DNA of 64,000 bases from CAVOHU01 sp963843385 (GTDB lineage: Bacteria > Acidobacteriota > Vicinamibacteria > Vicinamibacterales > JAKQTR01), in NCBI GenBank assembly GCA_963843385.1, contig CAWJJY010000003.1:806001-870000 (forward strand). The letters are read 5' to 3'. Below the pieces are notes generated by a model. It had not been told where the DNA came from, did not search any database, and worked only from the letters and a program-made list of their open reading frames with translations. Of this stretch, positions 50,984 to 59,937 are shown in pieces. Positions within the stretch are counted from its first letter, which is position 1; each line of letters opens with the position of its first letter. Both the position numbers and the translations under genes were made by a program.

Positions 50984-51289
50984 ACGTGTTCCAACAAGAA
51001 AGGCCGGCTGGCGGCTGGTGGCCGGCGGCTGGTGGCCTTGTCACACAGCCCCGAACAGCCAGTGTCCAGCTTCAATGCGTTCGCCTCTTCTCCAACCCCC
51101 GCTCTGGTTGCCGACTGGTGGCCTGCGGCTGGTGGCCTTGTCACACAGCCCCGAACAGCCAGTGTCCAGCGTCTACGCGTTCCCCTGTTCTCCAGCCCCC
51201 GCTCTGGCTGCCGACTGGCAGCCGGCGAGTGGCACCTGGCGACCATGCCGCGAGATCCTGTCTGACCCCCAGCCTCCAGCCCCCAGCCC
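50984..51289. other. nuoD-nuoH gap, repeats only
   Basis: 306 bp holding GGCTGGCGGCTGG-type repeats and a 100-bp tandem duplication. It occupies the usual place of nuoE/F/G, but no fragment of those genes is recognisable. Confidence 0.7.
51027..51226. repeat. 100-bp direct tandem duplication
   Basis: Units 51027-51126 and 51127-51226 begin GGCTGGTGGCCTTGTCACAC and are close to 90% identical by eye, with an exact 100-bp period. Differences cluster around TTCAATGCG versus GTCTACGCG and in the closing GCTCTGG(T/C)TGCCG. The units are contiguous, with no spacer, so this is not a CRISPR array. Confidence 0.9.
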
Positions 51290-52414
51290 CTACCTATCGA
51301 CCTCCCCGAGCACGATGTCGATCGTCCCGATCAGCGCGACCACGTCGGCCACCAGGTGGCCCTTCACCAGCTTCGGCAGCGCCTGCAGGTTGCAGAACGA
51401 CGGCGGCCGCACGCGCAGGCGGTACGGGCTGAGCGACTTGCCGTCGCTCGCGATGAAATACCCGAGCTCGCCTTTCGGCGCTTCGATGGCGTGATAGGTC
51501 TCCCCCGCGGGCGGCTTGATGAGGCGGGGAACCTTGCCCATCACGGGGCCCTCGGGCAGGCCTTCCACGGCCTGCCGGATGATGCGGATCGACTGCCGGA
51601 ATTCCTCGAGCCGGACCAGGTATCGATCGTAGGTGTCGCCCCGGGTGCCGATCGGAATGTCGAAATCGAATTCCTTGTAGGCCGCGTAGGGCTCGTCCTT
51701 GCGCACGTCGCGCTCGACGCCCGACCCGCGAAGCGGCGGCCCGCAGAGCCCGATGGCGATCGCGTCGGCCGCCGAGATGACACCGACATTCCTCGTGCGC
51801 TCGAGCCAGATCCGGTTGCCCGTCAGCAGCTGCTCGTAGTCCGGGAGCTTCTGCTCCAGCATCTCGCAGTACTTCAGGACGCGCTGATCCCAGCCCGGAG
51901 GAATGTCCTGCGGCTGGCCGCCGATCCGCATGCAGTTGTAGGTGAGCCGCGCCCCGCAGTACTCCTCGAACAGATCGAGCACGAACTCCCGGTCGCGAAG
52001 GCCGTAGAGCAGGACGGTCAGCGCGCCGATGTCGGCCGCGTGCGTGCCCAGCCAGAGCAGGTGGCTCGCGACCCGCTGGAGTTCGGAGAGGATGGTGCGG
52101 ATGTAGAGCGCCCGGCGCGGCACCTCGAGCGAGTACAGCTTCTCGACCGTCTCGACGTAGCCGAGGTTGTTGGTCGCCGCGGCGACGTAGTCCATCCGAT
52201 CGGTGATCAGCACGATCTGCGTGTAGTCGCGGTTCTCGCAGAGCTTCTCGATTCCGCGATGCAGGTAGCCGATGACGATGTCCGCGTCGAGGACCCGCTC
52301 GCCGTCCAGCTTGAGCACCAGGCGCAGCACGCCGTGCGTGCTGGGGTGCTGCGGGCCCATGTTGATGACGAGCTCGTCGGTGTCGAACATCGGGAGGGGC
52401 GCGTCGGTTGGCAT
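51290..52414 (-). CDS. nuoD: NADH-quinone oxidoreductase subunit D
   Basis: A 374-residue 49-kDa-type subunit of the quinone site. Family marks are INMGPQHPSTHGVLRLVLKL (quinone-site His), YLHRGIEKLCENRDYTQ, DRMDYVAAATNNLGYV, PLLRGSGVERDVRKDEPY-like PPLRGSGVERDVR and KGELGYFIASDGKSLSPYR. The ATG at 52414 is preferred; a TTG at 52426 would overlap nuoC. It is 4 bp after nuoC. All relevant residues appear intact, so the gene should be functional. Confidence 0.95.
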   Translation of the reverse strand: MPTDAPLPMFDTDELVINMGPQHPSTHGVLRLVLKLDGERVLDADIVIGYLHRGIEKLCENRDYTQIVLITDRMDYVAAATNNLGYVETVEKLYSLEVPRRALYIRTILSELQRVASHLLWLGTHAADIGALTVLLYGLRDREFVLDLFEEYCGARLTYNCMRIGGQPQDIPPGWDQRVLKYCEMLEQKLPDYEQLLTGNRIWLERTRNVGVISAADAIAIGLCGPPLRGSGVERDVRKDEPYAAYKEFDFDIPIGTRGDTYDRYLVRLEEFRQSIRIIRQAVEGLPEGPVMGKVPRLIKPPAGETYHAIEAPKGELGYFIASDGKSLSPYRLRVRPPSFCNLQALPKLVKGHLVADVVALIGTIDIVLGEVDR

Positions 52415-52418
52415 GACG

Positions 52419-53237
52419 TTACTCAATCTCGGGCTCGGTCCCGGACTGGCGGAGGTTCAGCCAGTCCTGGGGACTCTCCATCATCAACTCGCCCGGGCCT
52501 TCGAGCGGATAGTCCTTGCGCTGCGGGTGTCCCTGCCAGTCCTGCGGGAGGAGCATCCGGCGCAGATCGGGGTGACCCGTGAAGGTGACCCCGAACATGT
52601 CGAAGACCTCGCGTTCGAGCCAGTTGACGGCCGGCCACACGCCCGTGAGCGACGGAGCCGTTTCGCCCTCACCCACCCGCGCCTTGACGCGCACGCGGTG
52701 GCGGAGCCGGGTCGAGTAGAGGCAGTAGATGAGATCGAATCGCTTCGCGCGGGTCGGCCAGTCGCTCGCCGTGGCGTCGGAGCAGTAGTCGAACGAGGCT
52801 TCCGGCGCGTCGCGCAGCAGTGTCGCCACGTCGACCAGGGCGTCGGGCGCCACGATGATCGTCCAGTCCCCGACCCAGTAGCTGATCTGCTCGACCGCTC
52901 CGGGCAGCCGCGACTGCACCAGCGCCACGAAAGCCGGGACGGCGAGGTCGGCCGGCGGGGCCTGATCCGGAGGCCCGGGCGGTGGTGGCGGCGCCTTGGG
53001 TTCGGCCTTCGCCCCGCCTCCGCCCGCAGCTGCTGAGCCCGCGGGCTTCGGCGCGGCAGGCGCGGGAGCGGCCGCCGCGGGTTTGGCTGTTGCCTCGGCC
53101 GGCTTCGAAGCGGGGGCTCCCGCATCGGCAGCCGCGGGCGCCGGAGCACCCGGGGGCGGTGCGGCGGCCTCGGGAGCCTTCGGCGCTACCGGTGGTGCAG
53201 GTTTCTCAGGTGAGTCGGGCTTCGAGCCGTCAGACAT
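52419..53237 (-). CDS. nuoC: NADH-quinone oxidoreductase subunit C with Ala/Pro-rich N-terminal extension
   Basis: A 272-residue protein. The last ~170 residues are NuoC (30-kDa type): YWVGDWTIIVAPDALVDV, YSTRLRHRVRVKARVGEG and the signature WLEREVFDMFGVTFTGHPDL with LLPQDWQGHPQRKDYPL. The first ~100 residues are almost pure Ala, Pro, Gly and Lys, a disordered extension absent from typical NuoC. The start at 53237 follows GACGAGG. In most clusters nuoB stands directly upstream; here nuoA does. Confidence 0.92.
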   Translation of the reverse strand: MSDGSKPDSPEKPAPPVAPKAPEAAAPPPGAPAPAAADAGAPASKPAEATAKPAAAAPAPAAPKPAGSAAAGGGGAKAEPKAPPPPPGPPDQAPPADLAVPAFVALVQSRLPGAVEQISYWVGDWTIIVAPDALVDVATLLRDAPEASFDYCSDATASDWPTRAKRFDLIYCLYSTRLRHRVRVKARVGEGETAPSLTGVWPAVNWLEREVFDMFGVTFTGHPDLRRMLLPQDWQGHPQRKDYPLEGPGELMMESPQDWLNLRQSGTEPEIE

Positions 53238-53287
53238 TGCCTCGTCCAGGTCTTGTTTCTGTTGGGGTGTTCCGGGCTGATCCCGGG

Positions 53288-53650
53288 TCAGGCCCACTCG
53301 AGGGCGCCTTCCCGCCAGGCATAGAAGTACCCGACGACGAGGATCACGAGGAAGACCACCATTTCAATCAGGCCGAACCACGCCAGCTTGTCCATGATGA
53401 CCGCCCACGGAAACATGAAGACGGTTTCCACGTCGAACACCACGAACAGCATGGCGACCAGGAAATACCGGATGCTGTATCGGTCGCGCGCGTCGGTCTT
53501 GGGCTCGATCCCGCACTCATACGGCTCCAGCTTCACCTTGGCGTACTTGTGCGGAACGATCAGGCGCGCGATGAGCAGCGTGACAATCGCAAAGCCAATC
53601 GCGACGACGATGAACAGCAGAATCGGGATAAACGAATTGACCATCGCCAT
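53288..53650 (-). CDS. nuoA: NADH-quinone oxidoreductase subunit A
   Basis: A 120-residue, three-helix subunit. The conserved loop KLEPYECGIEPKTDARDRYS and SIRYFLVAMLFVVFDVETVF, with the acidic residues of helix 2, are diagnostic. It is the first gene of the cluster. The 315 bp upstream are shared with a divergent VWFA gene. Confidence 0.95.
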   Translation of the reverse strand: MAMVNSFIPILLFIVVAIGFAIVTLLIARLIVPHKYAKVKLEPYECGIEPKTDARDRYSIRYFLVAMLFVVFDVETVFMFPWAVIMDKLAWFGLIEMVVFLVILVVGYFYAWREGALEWA

Positions 53651-53965
53651 TCACCTGCCAGGGGCGCGCGTGGCGCGCCTTGCGACGCGGACGCCGCGCT
53701 TCCAAAAATCCGCATCACAACTGGCCGGGACAGGCCACTATGGTTGGCACTCGCGTCTGAAGAGCCGGACACGATGGCGGACAGCCTCCGGGTTATAACA
53801 TGCGACCGGGGGGGTGTCAAGAAACCGGAGGCGTCGAGAGCAACCCTCCAACGCACCGCAAGTCCGTGTCCGCGAAGCGGTTCCCCGCCCTCGTCGCTTG
53901 ACGCTCCACCCAGCCGCTCCTATACTGGCCCCAAGGCCTGCCCTACACTGCGAGGACGACAATCC
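53651..53965. other. Divergent promoter region of nuo and VWFA operons, no gene seen
   Basis: 315 bp between nuoA (leftward) and the first VWFA gene (rightward), so it must contain both promoters. No clear -35/-10 pair is visible by eye. A G-run GGGGGGG near 53809 is the only notable feature. Confidence 0.5.
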
Positions 53966-54892
53966 ATGTCCCGAGATCTCGCCGCCAGCGCTGTGGCCGT
54001 GGCCGTGTGCTGCCTGGTTTCGACCGGCGCCGCGTCGCGGGAAACGATGCGGCAACCGGCCCCGGGACCAACCGATCAGACCAGCCGCGAGCTCGACATG
54101 TTCGTGACCGTCATGACGCCGGGCAAGGAGCCGGTGCTCGGGCTCGGGCCCGACGATTTCATCGTGCGCGAAAACGGCACCCGGCGGGAGGTGCTGAGGG
54201 TCAGGCGGGCGACCGATCCGGTTGATGTGGCAATCTTGATCGACAACAGCCAGGCCGCCGCACCCATGATTTCCGACATCCGCAAGGGGATCGAGACGTT
54301 CGTCGGAAAAATGGGAGAGATGGCAGAAATTGCCGTCATTACCTATGGGGAGCGCCCGACCCAACTCGTGTCTTACACGAAAGACGCCGTTGCGCTGAAG
54401 AATGCCATCGGCAGGGTCTTTGCAATCCGGGGTGCCGGGGCCTACATGCTCGACGGGATTCAGGACGTCACCCGCGGCCTTCAGAAGCGCGACAACTCGC
54501 GTACCGCGGTCGTCGTGATTTCGGCCGGAGGCGTCGAGTTCAGCCCGCTGCACGCCGACGAGGTCGTGGGCGCCCTGGCGGCCTGCGGCACCTCGCTCAA
54601 CGTGGTGACCGTCGGGGCGGGCGGCCCGGCCGAGACCGACGAAGCACGCCAGCGCGATCTCGTGATCGATCGGGGCACCAGCGGCACGGGAGGCCTGCGG
54701 GCGAATGTCCTCGATCAAATGGGGATCACGAGCGCGCTCGACGGCCTGGCCACCGAGCTCATGAACCAGTATCGAATCACGTATGCCCGGCCGGACTCGC
54801 TGATCCCGCCGGACAGCATTGCCGTCAGCGTCCGCCGGGAGGGGCTCGTCGTGCGCGGCACCCCAGTCCGCGTTCGAAAGCCAGGCCTGTAG
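53966..54892 (+). CDS. VWFA-related exported protein with degenerate MIDAS
   Basis: A 308-residue protein with a signal peptide (AVAVAVCCLVSTGAA). The N-terminal lead LDMFVTVMTPGKEPVLGLGP with DDFIVRENG is the TIGR03436-type pre-domain. The VWFA strand reads VDVAILIDNSQAA, so the MIDAS DxSxS is D-N-S-Q-A: the second serine is lost and metal binding may be weak. Later strands are RTAVVVISAGGVEF and LNVVTVGAGGPAETD. GAGGA lies 8-9 bases upstream. Its stop overlaps the GTG start of the next VWFA gene by one base (TAGTG). Role unknown. Confidence 0.85.
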   Translation: MSRDLAASAVAVAVCCLVSTGAASRETMRQPAPGPTDQTSRELDMFVTVMTPGKEPVLGLGPDDFIVRENGTRREVLRVRRATDPVDVAILIDNSQAAAPMISDIRKGIETFVGKMGEMAEIAVITYGERPTQLVSYTKDAVALKNAIGRVFAIRGAGAYMLDGIQDVTRGLQKRDNSRTAVVVISAGGVEFSPLHADEVVGALAACGTSLNVVTVGAGGPAETDEARQRDLVIDRGTSGTGGLRANVLDQMGITSALDGLATELMNQYRITYARPDSLIPPDSIAVSVRREGLVVRGTPVRVRKPGL

Positions 54893-55845
54893 TGCTGCAG
54901 CCGACGCGCATCGCCGCGGTCGTCCTCTCGGTGACCTTCGCCGCCACGGCTGTCGGCCCGAGGCACCCGTCTCCCCAGTCCCCCGCATCTCCCGGGCAGG
55001 GGCAGGCGTTCCGCGCCGGCGTCGACCTCGTCTCCCTCAACGTCACGGTCACCGACCAGGGCAACCACTACGTCACGGACCTGAAGTCGGACGGCTTCGC
55101 GGTCTACGAGGACGGCGTCAAGCAGGACCTGACGTTCTTCAACCGCACGAATCTTCCGTTGGCCGTGTCGCTGCTGGTGGATACCAGCGCGAGCATGGAA
55201 GACAAGATGAACACAGTGCACGTGGCGGCCAGCGGGTTCGTTCAGCGGCTGCGGCCGCAGGATCTCGGTCAGCTCATCGACTTCAACACCCGCGTCACCG
55301 TCGCGTTCCCCTTCACCAACGCGATTGCCGACCTTCAGAAAGCCGTCGCATCGACGGCGGCCGGCGGATCGACCGCGCTCTACAACGCGGTGTACATCGC
55401 GCTGCGGGAGCTCAAGAAGACCCGGGCCCGCACCAGCGATGAGATCCGGCGCCAGGCGATCGTCCTGCTGTCGGACGGCGAAGACACCTCGAGCCTCGTG
55501 TCATTCGACGAGGTCATGGACCTGGCCAAGCGGTCCGAAACGTCCATCTACGCCATTGGCATCCGGTCGAACGATCCCGGCATCAGGAAGGGTTTCCAGG
55601 AAGCGGAATACGTGCTGCGCCAGCTCACGAGCCAGACCGGCGGGCGGGTGTTCTTCCCCCTGACGATCGCCGATCTGCCGGCCGTCTACGATCAGATTTC
55701 GCAGGAACTGTCCAGCCAGTACATGCTCGGCTACAGCTCGAAGAACCCCAAGCGTGACGGCTCGTGGCGGCGCGTGGTCGTGCGCGTGGACCGGCCGGAC
55801 CTCATCACCCGCACCAAGCTCGGCTACTACGGGCCGACCAGCTGA
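54892..55845 (+). CDS. VWFA-related exported protein, intact MIDAS
   Basis: A 317-residue protein beginning at GTG inside the previous gene's stop (TAGTG). Signal region RIAAVVLSVTFAATAVG, pre-domain GVDLVSLNVTVTDQGNHYVT, DGFAVYEDGVKQDLTFF, and a VWFA domain with a complete MIDAS (SLLVDTSASMED), TAAGGSTALYNAVYIAL and QAIVLLSDGEDTSSL. It ends SQYMLGYSSKNPKRDG and a short beta tail, the standard TIGR03436 ending. Together with the upstream gene it forms a two-gene operon that pairs one intact and one degenerate VWFA domain. Confidence 0.88.
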   Translation: MLQPTRIAAVVLSVTFAATAVGPRHPSPQSPASPGQGQAFRAGVDLVSLNVTVTDQGNHYVTDLKSDGFAVYEDGVKQDLTFFNRTNLPLAVSLLVDTSASMEDKMNTVHVAASGFVQRLRPQDLGQLIDFNTRVTVAFPFTNAIADLQKAVASTAAGGSTALYNAVYIALRELKKTRARTSDEIRRQAIVLLSDGEDTSSLVSFDEVMDLAKRSETSIYAIGIRSNDPGIRKGFQEAEYVLRQLTSQTGGRVFFPLTIADLPAVYDQISQELSSQYMLGYSSKNPKRDGSWRRVVVRVDRPDLITRTKLGYYGPTS

Positions 55846-55852
55846 GCGGCCA

Positions 55853-56569
55853 CTAGCACCAATCCTGCTGATTGATGTTGTTCCTCGTCAGGAACGACGT
55901 GTTCCCCGCATCATCCGTGAAGGTGATCAGGACATCCGCCGTGGAGTCCTCGGTCTCGACGTTGCCCGGGTAGAACGCAATGATGGACATGACCCTGGTC
56001 TGACCGGCATCAAGGTGGTTGCTCCCACCGGAGGTGAGCGCTGAGATCTCTGCACCGCTGTACACGTGGTTGAACTTCGTCACGCCGAAGAGCTTCATCG
56101 TGACCGTGACGGAGGTGACGGTCATCCCGATGTTGCCGCTGGCCTCCGTGAAGGTGAGATCCAGGCCGGCCCTGAACGGATTGCAGAACCTCTTGAAGAC
56201 CTGCGTCAACTGCGGGGTCGCCTTCATCGAAACGGTCACGGTGGCCGTCTGGGACTTGCCCTGGTAGCTCGCCGTGATCACGGTAGTGCCATTGGTCAGC
56301 GCCGTGACGAGGCCGCCTGCATTCACCGTGGCCACCGCGGCGTTGCTCGACGTCCACGTCGCGGTGGCGGTGATGTTGAGCGTGGCCCCGTCGGACATCG
56401 TGACGTTCGCGGTGAGCTGACTGGTGGCGTTCCTGTTCTCGAGCGTCAGCGTTCCGGTGAGGGCAATACTCTGCGCTGTCGGGGTCGGGGCAGCAGGCGT
56501 GCTCTTCTTGCAGGCACCGAACAAGGCGGCAAGGGCCATCGCCACGGCCACTGACTTCAGGATACGCAT
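55853..56569 (-). CDS. Lipoprotein with bacterial Ig-like (BIG2) domain
   Basis: A 238-residue protein. The lipobox LFGAC sits at the end of a short leader (VAVAMALAALFGAC). A BIG2-type domain follows (SNAAVATVNAGGLVTALTNG, TTVITASYQGKSQTATVTV), then a ~110-residue beta-rich domain ending NNINQQDWC. BIG2 domains are Ig-like surface or adhesion modules. The ATG follows GGAGGTGATCCG, a strong ribosome binding site. It converges on the VWFA operon with 7 bp between stops. The binding target is unknown. Confidence 0.8.
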   Translation of the reverse strand: MRILKSVAVAMALAALFGACKKSTPAAPTPTAQSIALTGTLTLENRNATSQLTANVTMSDGATLNITATATWTSSNAAVATVNAGGLVTALTNGTTVITASYQGKSQTATVTVSMKATPQLTQVFKRFCNPFRAGLDLTFTEASGNIGMTVTSVTVTMKLFGVTKFNHVYSGAEISALTSGGSNHLDAGQTRVMSIIAFYPGNVETEDSTADVLITFTDDAGNTSFLTRNNINQQDWC

Positions 56570-56812
56570 CGGATCACCTCCACGTGAACGCCGCCATACT
56601 AACACCCTTGGAGCGCCGCCAGATGCTCGTGCGGTGAATCGGCCGCGCGGGTCACAGATGCTGTGCAATGGGGATCCGGACGCTGCGCCCGAGTGCATGC
56701 GCCGCCAGGTTGCCTGAGGCGGCTGCACCAGGCCGTGGCCGTGCGCGGCAGCACGTTGTATGATCGCGGCGCCCGAATCACGGACTCGCCCACCACAGGA
56801 ATGACGGTCACC

Positions 56813-58213
56813 ATGGCGAAACACACGTCCAGCGCCTGTCCGACGCACGTCCTGGCTCCTGCCCTCTGCGCAATCGTCGCGCTGCTCGCCTCCGCGCTGG
56901 TCGTGCCGCAAGCACTCGACGCCATCCAGGCCGGCGCGCTCGCAGGCGGCTCCACCGTGGCACCCTCCGAGACGCTCGTCTCGATGATCGTTCCAGGCGG
57001 CGAGGCGATGAAGTACTGGTCGCGCTGGCGCGGTCCCTCCGGGCAAGGGCTGGTGGAAGGCGCGGCATACCCGGACACGTGGTCCGGCACGCAGAACGTG
57101 GTGTGGAAGACTCCGGTGCTCGGCCGGGGACACTCTTCGCCGATCGTGTGGGGTGATCGCATCTTTCTCACCACGGCCGCCGCGGACGGGTCCAGCCGCT
57201 CGGTCCTGTGTTTTCGCCGTTCGGACGGCAAGCAGCTCTGGCAGACCGAGGTTCCCGCCGCGAAGCCCGAAGACCTGTACCCGAAGAACAGCTACGCATC
57301 GGCCACGGTCTCGACCGACGGCCAGCGCGTCTACGCGTATTTCGGCAATGCCGGCCTGCTGGCCCTCGACTTCAACGGCAAGTTGGTCTGGCACGTGAGC
57401 TTCGGCACCCTCATGCTGTATCACGGCCCGGGCGGCTCTCCCTTGCTCTACAAGGATCGGCTGATCCTCTTCCAGGAACAGCGCCTGATGGACCGCAACA
57501 TCCCGACGGATCCCGGATTCATCGTCGCGATCGACAAGGCGACCGGCAAGGAGATCTGGCGGAAGGCCCGCACGCCCCGCCCGGGATGGGGAACGCCGAT
57601 CGCCGTCCAGGTCGGGGATCACGTGGAGATCATCGTCAGCAGCAGCCGCCGCATCGAAGCATTCGATCCCGAGACGGGAAACCTGCTGTGGAGTTGCGGC
57701 GGGAACACGGTGGAGGTGATCCCGACGCCCGCGGTCGCACACGGCATGATCTTCGCGACCTCGGGCCGCGCGGGTCCGACATTCGCGATCCGTCCTGGCG
57801 GATCGGGCGATGTCACCTCGACCCACGTGGTCTGGAGCACGCCGAAGGGTTCGCCCTTCGTCCCCTCACCGCTCGTCCTGGGCGACTACCTCTACACGAT
57901 CAACGACATGGCGAGCGTCGCCTCGTGCCACAACGCGAGGACAGGCGAGCTCATCGGGCAGCTGCGCCTTGGCGAAGCCCAGCGTGAGAGTTTCTCAGCC
58001 TCGCCTGTCGCCGTCGGGGGCCGAATCTTCTTCACGAACGACGAAGGAGACACCTTCGTGCTAAGCCCAGCACCGGACTTCAAGCTGCTTCACGTCAACA
58101 AGGTGGGCGAAAAGACGCTCGCAAGCCCGGCACTGGTGGACGGCCGGTGGTACATCCGCACGCAGGAGCACCTGCTGTGCATCGCGGACAATGTGAAGCA
58201 GCCCGGGAAATGA
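56813..58213 (+). CDS. Exported PQQ-binding-like beta-propeller protein
   Basis: A 466-residue protein with a leader (APALCAIVALLASALVV) and seven to eight propeller blades containing the W-x-x-x and 'DG(K/Q)xxW' motifs of the PQQ/BamB-like family: RSVLCFRRSDGKQLWQTEV, GLLALDFNGKLVWHV, FIVAIDKATGKEIWR, RIEAFDPETGNLLWS, SVASCHNARTGELIGQL. It starts at 56813; an ATG 12 bp upstream is an alternative. Such propellers bind carbohydrates, quinones or protein partners; no catalytic residues are visible. Not co-transcribed with a neighbour. Confidence 0.8.
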   Translation: MAKHTSSACPTHVLAPALCAIVALLASALVVPQALDAIQAGALAGGSTVAPSETLVSMIVPGGEAMKYWSRWRGPSGQGLVEGAAYPDTWSGTQNVVWKTPVLGRGHSSPIVWGDRIFLTTAAADGSSRSVLCFRRSDGKQLWQTEVPAAKPEDLYPKNSYASATVSTDGQRVYAYFGNAGLLALDFNGKLVWHVSFGTLMLYHGPGGSPLLYKDRLILFQEQRLMDRNIPTDPGFIVAIDKATGKEIWRKARTPRPGWGTPIAVQVGDHVEIIVSSSRRIEAFDPETGNLLWSCGGNTVEVIPTPAVAHGMIFATSGRAGPTFAIRPGGSGDVTSTHVVWSTPKGSPFVPSPLVLGDYLYTINDMASVASCHNARTGELIGQLRLGEAQRESFSASPVAVGGRIFFTNDEGDTFVLSPAPDFKLLHVNKVGEKTLASPALVDGRWYIRTQEHLLCIADNVKQPGK

Positions 58214-58395
58214 GAGATGCAACCCGGACGGGCGGCGAGCGATCGCCCGCGTTCGGATGGAGAGTGTCAGCTGACCACCGCGACGCACCTGATTGTCGCC
58301 CCAGTGGGCCCAAAACCAGTTAAGACCCGCCCATTCGCCGGATCCTGGTTCTGATACACTCATCGGGTCCCCCGGCATCCCGGGCGAGCGACGTC

Positions 58396-59937
58396 ATGTC
58401 AAACCGACCTATCGTCTATTTCATCGGCGCCGGCCCAGGCGATCCCGGCCTGATCACCACGCGCGGCGCGAGGTGCCTGGCCGCGGCGGACGTCGTCGTC
58501 TACGATCGCCTCGTTCACCACGGCCTGTTCAGGTACCTGAAACCGGATTGCGAGCGGATCGACGTCGGGCGCGCCGCGCCGCAGGGCGTGGAGCAGGATG
58601 CGATTTCGTACCTCCTCGTCGAGAAGGCCCGCGAGGGGAAGGACGGAAAGATCGTCGCCCGTCTCAAGTGGGGCGACCCGTTCGTGTTCGACGATGGCGG
58701 AGAAGAGGCACTGTTCGTCCACGAGCACGGCGTGCCATTCGAGGTGATTCCGGGCGTGACCGCGGGGGTCGGCGTGCCGGCGTATGCCGGCATCGCGGTG
58801 ACATACCGCGGCGGCGGCGACACGCTGACGTTTGTCCGCGGCCACGAGGACGCGAGCCGGACGAAGCCCAGGATTGACTGGGCCAGCCTGGCGAGCCTCG
58901 ACGGCACCATTGTCTGCTACGCAGGGCCGCGCCAGGTGCCGGCGATTCTCTCGGCGCTGCTCACCAACGGCCGCCCGCACGACGAGCCCGCGGCGCTCGT
59001 GTTCAACGGCACACTGCCGACCCAGCAGACCATCGCGGGCACGCTCGGTTCTCTGTCTACGACAGCACGGGCCGCAGACTCGCCAGCCATGATCATCGTC
59101 GGGCGGGTGGCGGCGCTTCGCGACCACCTGCGCTGGTTCGACGCGCGCCCGTTGTTCGGCCGGCGGATCGTTGTCACGCGTCCGCGTGAACAGGCGCGCG
59201 AGCTGGTCGAGATGCTCGAGGACCAGGGGGCCCAGGTCATCCAGGCGCCGCTCGTCAGGATCGCTCCGCCCGAAGACTACGCGCCGCTCGACGAAGCGAT
59301 CGCGCGGGCAGGCAGCTTCGCGTGGATCGTGTTCACGAGCGCAAACGGGGTCGATGCGTTCCTCCGGCGCCTCAATGCCGGCCCGGGCGACCTGCGCGAC
59401 CTGAAGGGCGGGAGGATCTGCGCCGTCGGCGCGGCCGTCGAGCACCTGCGCCTGGTTGGCGTGAAAGCCGATGTGGCGCTGGCCGAGTATCGGCCCGAGC
59501 TCGTCGTGGAAACGCTCAAGGCGGGCGGCGATCTCTCCGGGCGCGAGGTCCTGCTGCCCAGGACGGAGGACATCCGCGATGTGCTCGCAGGCGAACTGCG
59601 CAAGGCGGGTGCCGTGGTGGCTGAGGTGGCCGCGTACCGCAGCGTGCCGATCAGCCCCGACGAGCCCGGCGAACCGGACATCTACAAGATGCTGCTCGAA
59701 CGCCAGGTCGACGTCATGACGTTCACCGGACCGTCCACGGTCCTGGATTTCGTCCGGACGCACGGCGCGGAAGCCGTCGCCGATCTGCTGAAGACCACCG
59801 CCGTCGCCTGCCTCGGCCCGGTGACCGCCCAGGCGGCCGAGGCGCAAGGCATCGGGGCGACCATCGTGGCGGACGACTACACCATCCCCGGCCTGGTCAC
59901 GGCAATCGTGCGTCACGCGCGGTCAACCAAGGTCTAG
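58396..59937 (+). CDS. cobA-hemD: Fused uroporphyrinogen-III C-methyltransferase / uroporphyrinogen-III synthase
   Basis: A 513-residue fusion. Residues 1-~250 are a SUMT (CobA/SirA-type) tetrapyrrole methylase: IVYFIGAGPGDPGLIT (SAM site), LAAADVVVYDRLVH, ARLKWGDPFVFDDGGEEA and VIPGVTAGVGVPAYAGI, with PAMIIVGRVAAL closing. Residues ~258-513 are HemD: RRIVVTRPREQARELVEML, FAWIVFTSANGVDAFLRRL, GGRICAVGAAVEHLRLVG, VAAYRSVPISPDEP and DVMTFTGPSTVLDFV. The enzyme makes uroporphyrinogen III and methylates it towards siroheme/cobalamin. The fusion is known in several lineages. ATG start with no strong Shine-Dalgarno visible. Confidence 0.92.
   Translation: MSNRPIVYFIGAGPGDPGLITTRGARCLAAADVVVYDRLVHHGLFRYLKPDCERIDVGRAAPQGVEQDAISYLLVEKAREGKDGKIVARLKWGDPFVFDDGGEEALFVHEHGVPFEVIPGVTAGVGVPAYAGIAVTYRGGGDTLTFVRGHEDASRTKPRIDWASLASLDGTIVCYAGPRQVPAILSALLTNGRPHDEPAALVFNGTLPTQQTIAGTLGSLSTTARAADSPAMIIVGRVAALRDHLRWFDARPLFGRRIVVTRPREQARELVEMLEDQGAQVIQAPLVRIAPPEDYAPLDEAIARAGSFAWIVFTSANGVDAFLRRLNAGPGDLRDLKGGRICAVGAAVEHLRLVGVKADVALAEYRPELVVETLKAGGDLSGREVLLPRTEDIRDVLAGELRKAGAVVAEVAAYRSVPISPDEPGEPDIYKMLLERQVDVMTFTGPSTVLDFVRTHGAEAVADLLKTTAVACLGPVTAQAAEAQGIGATIVADDYTIPGLVTAIVRHARSTKV

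Noticed and set aside
51027..51226. CRISPR array
   Set aside because: Two contiguous 100-bp units and heptamer runs have no spacer pattern and no cas genes are near.
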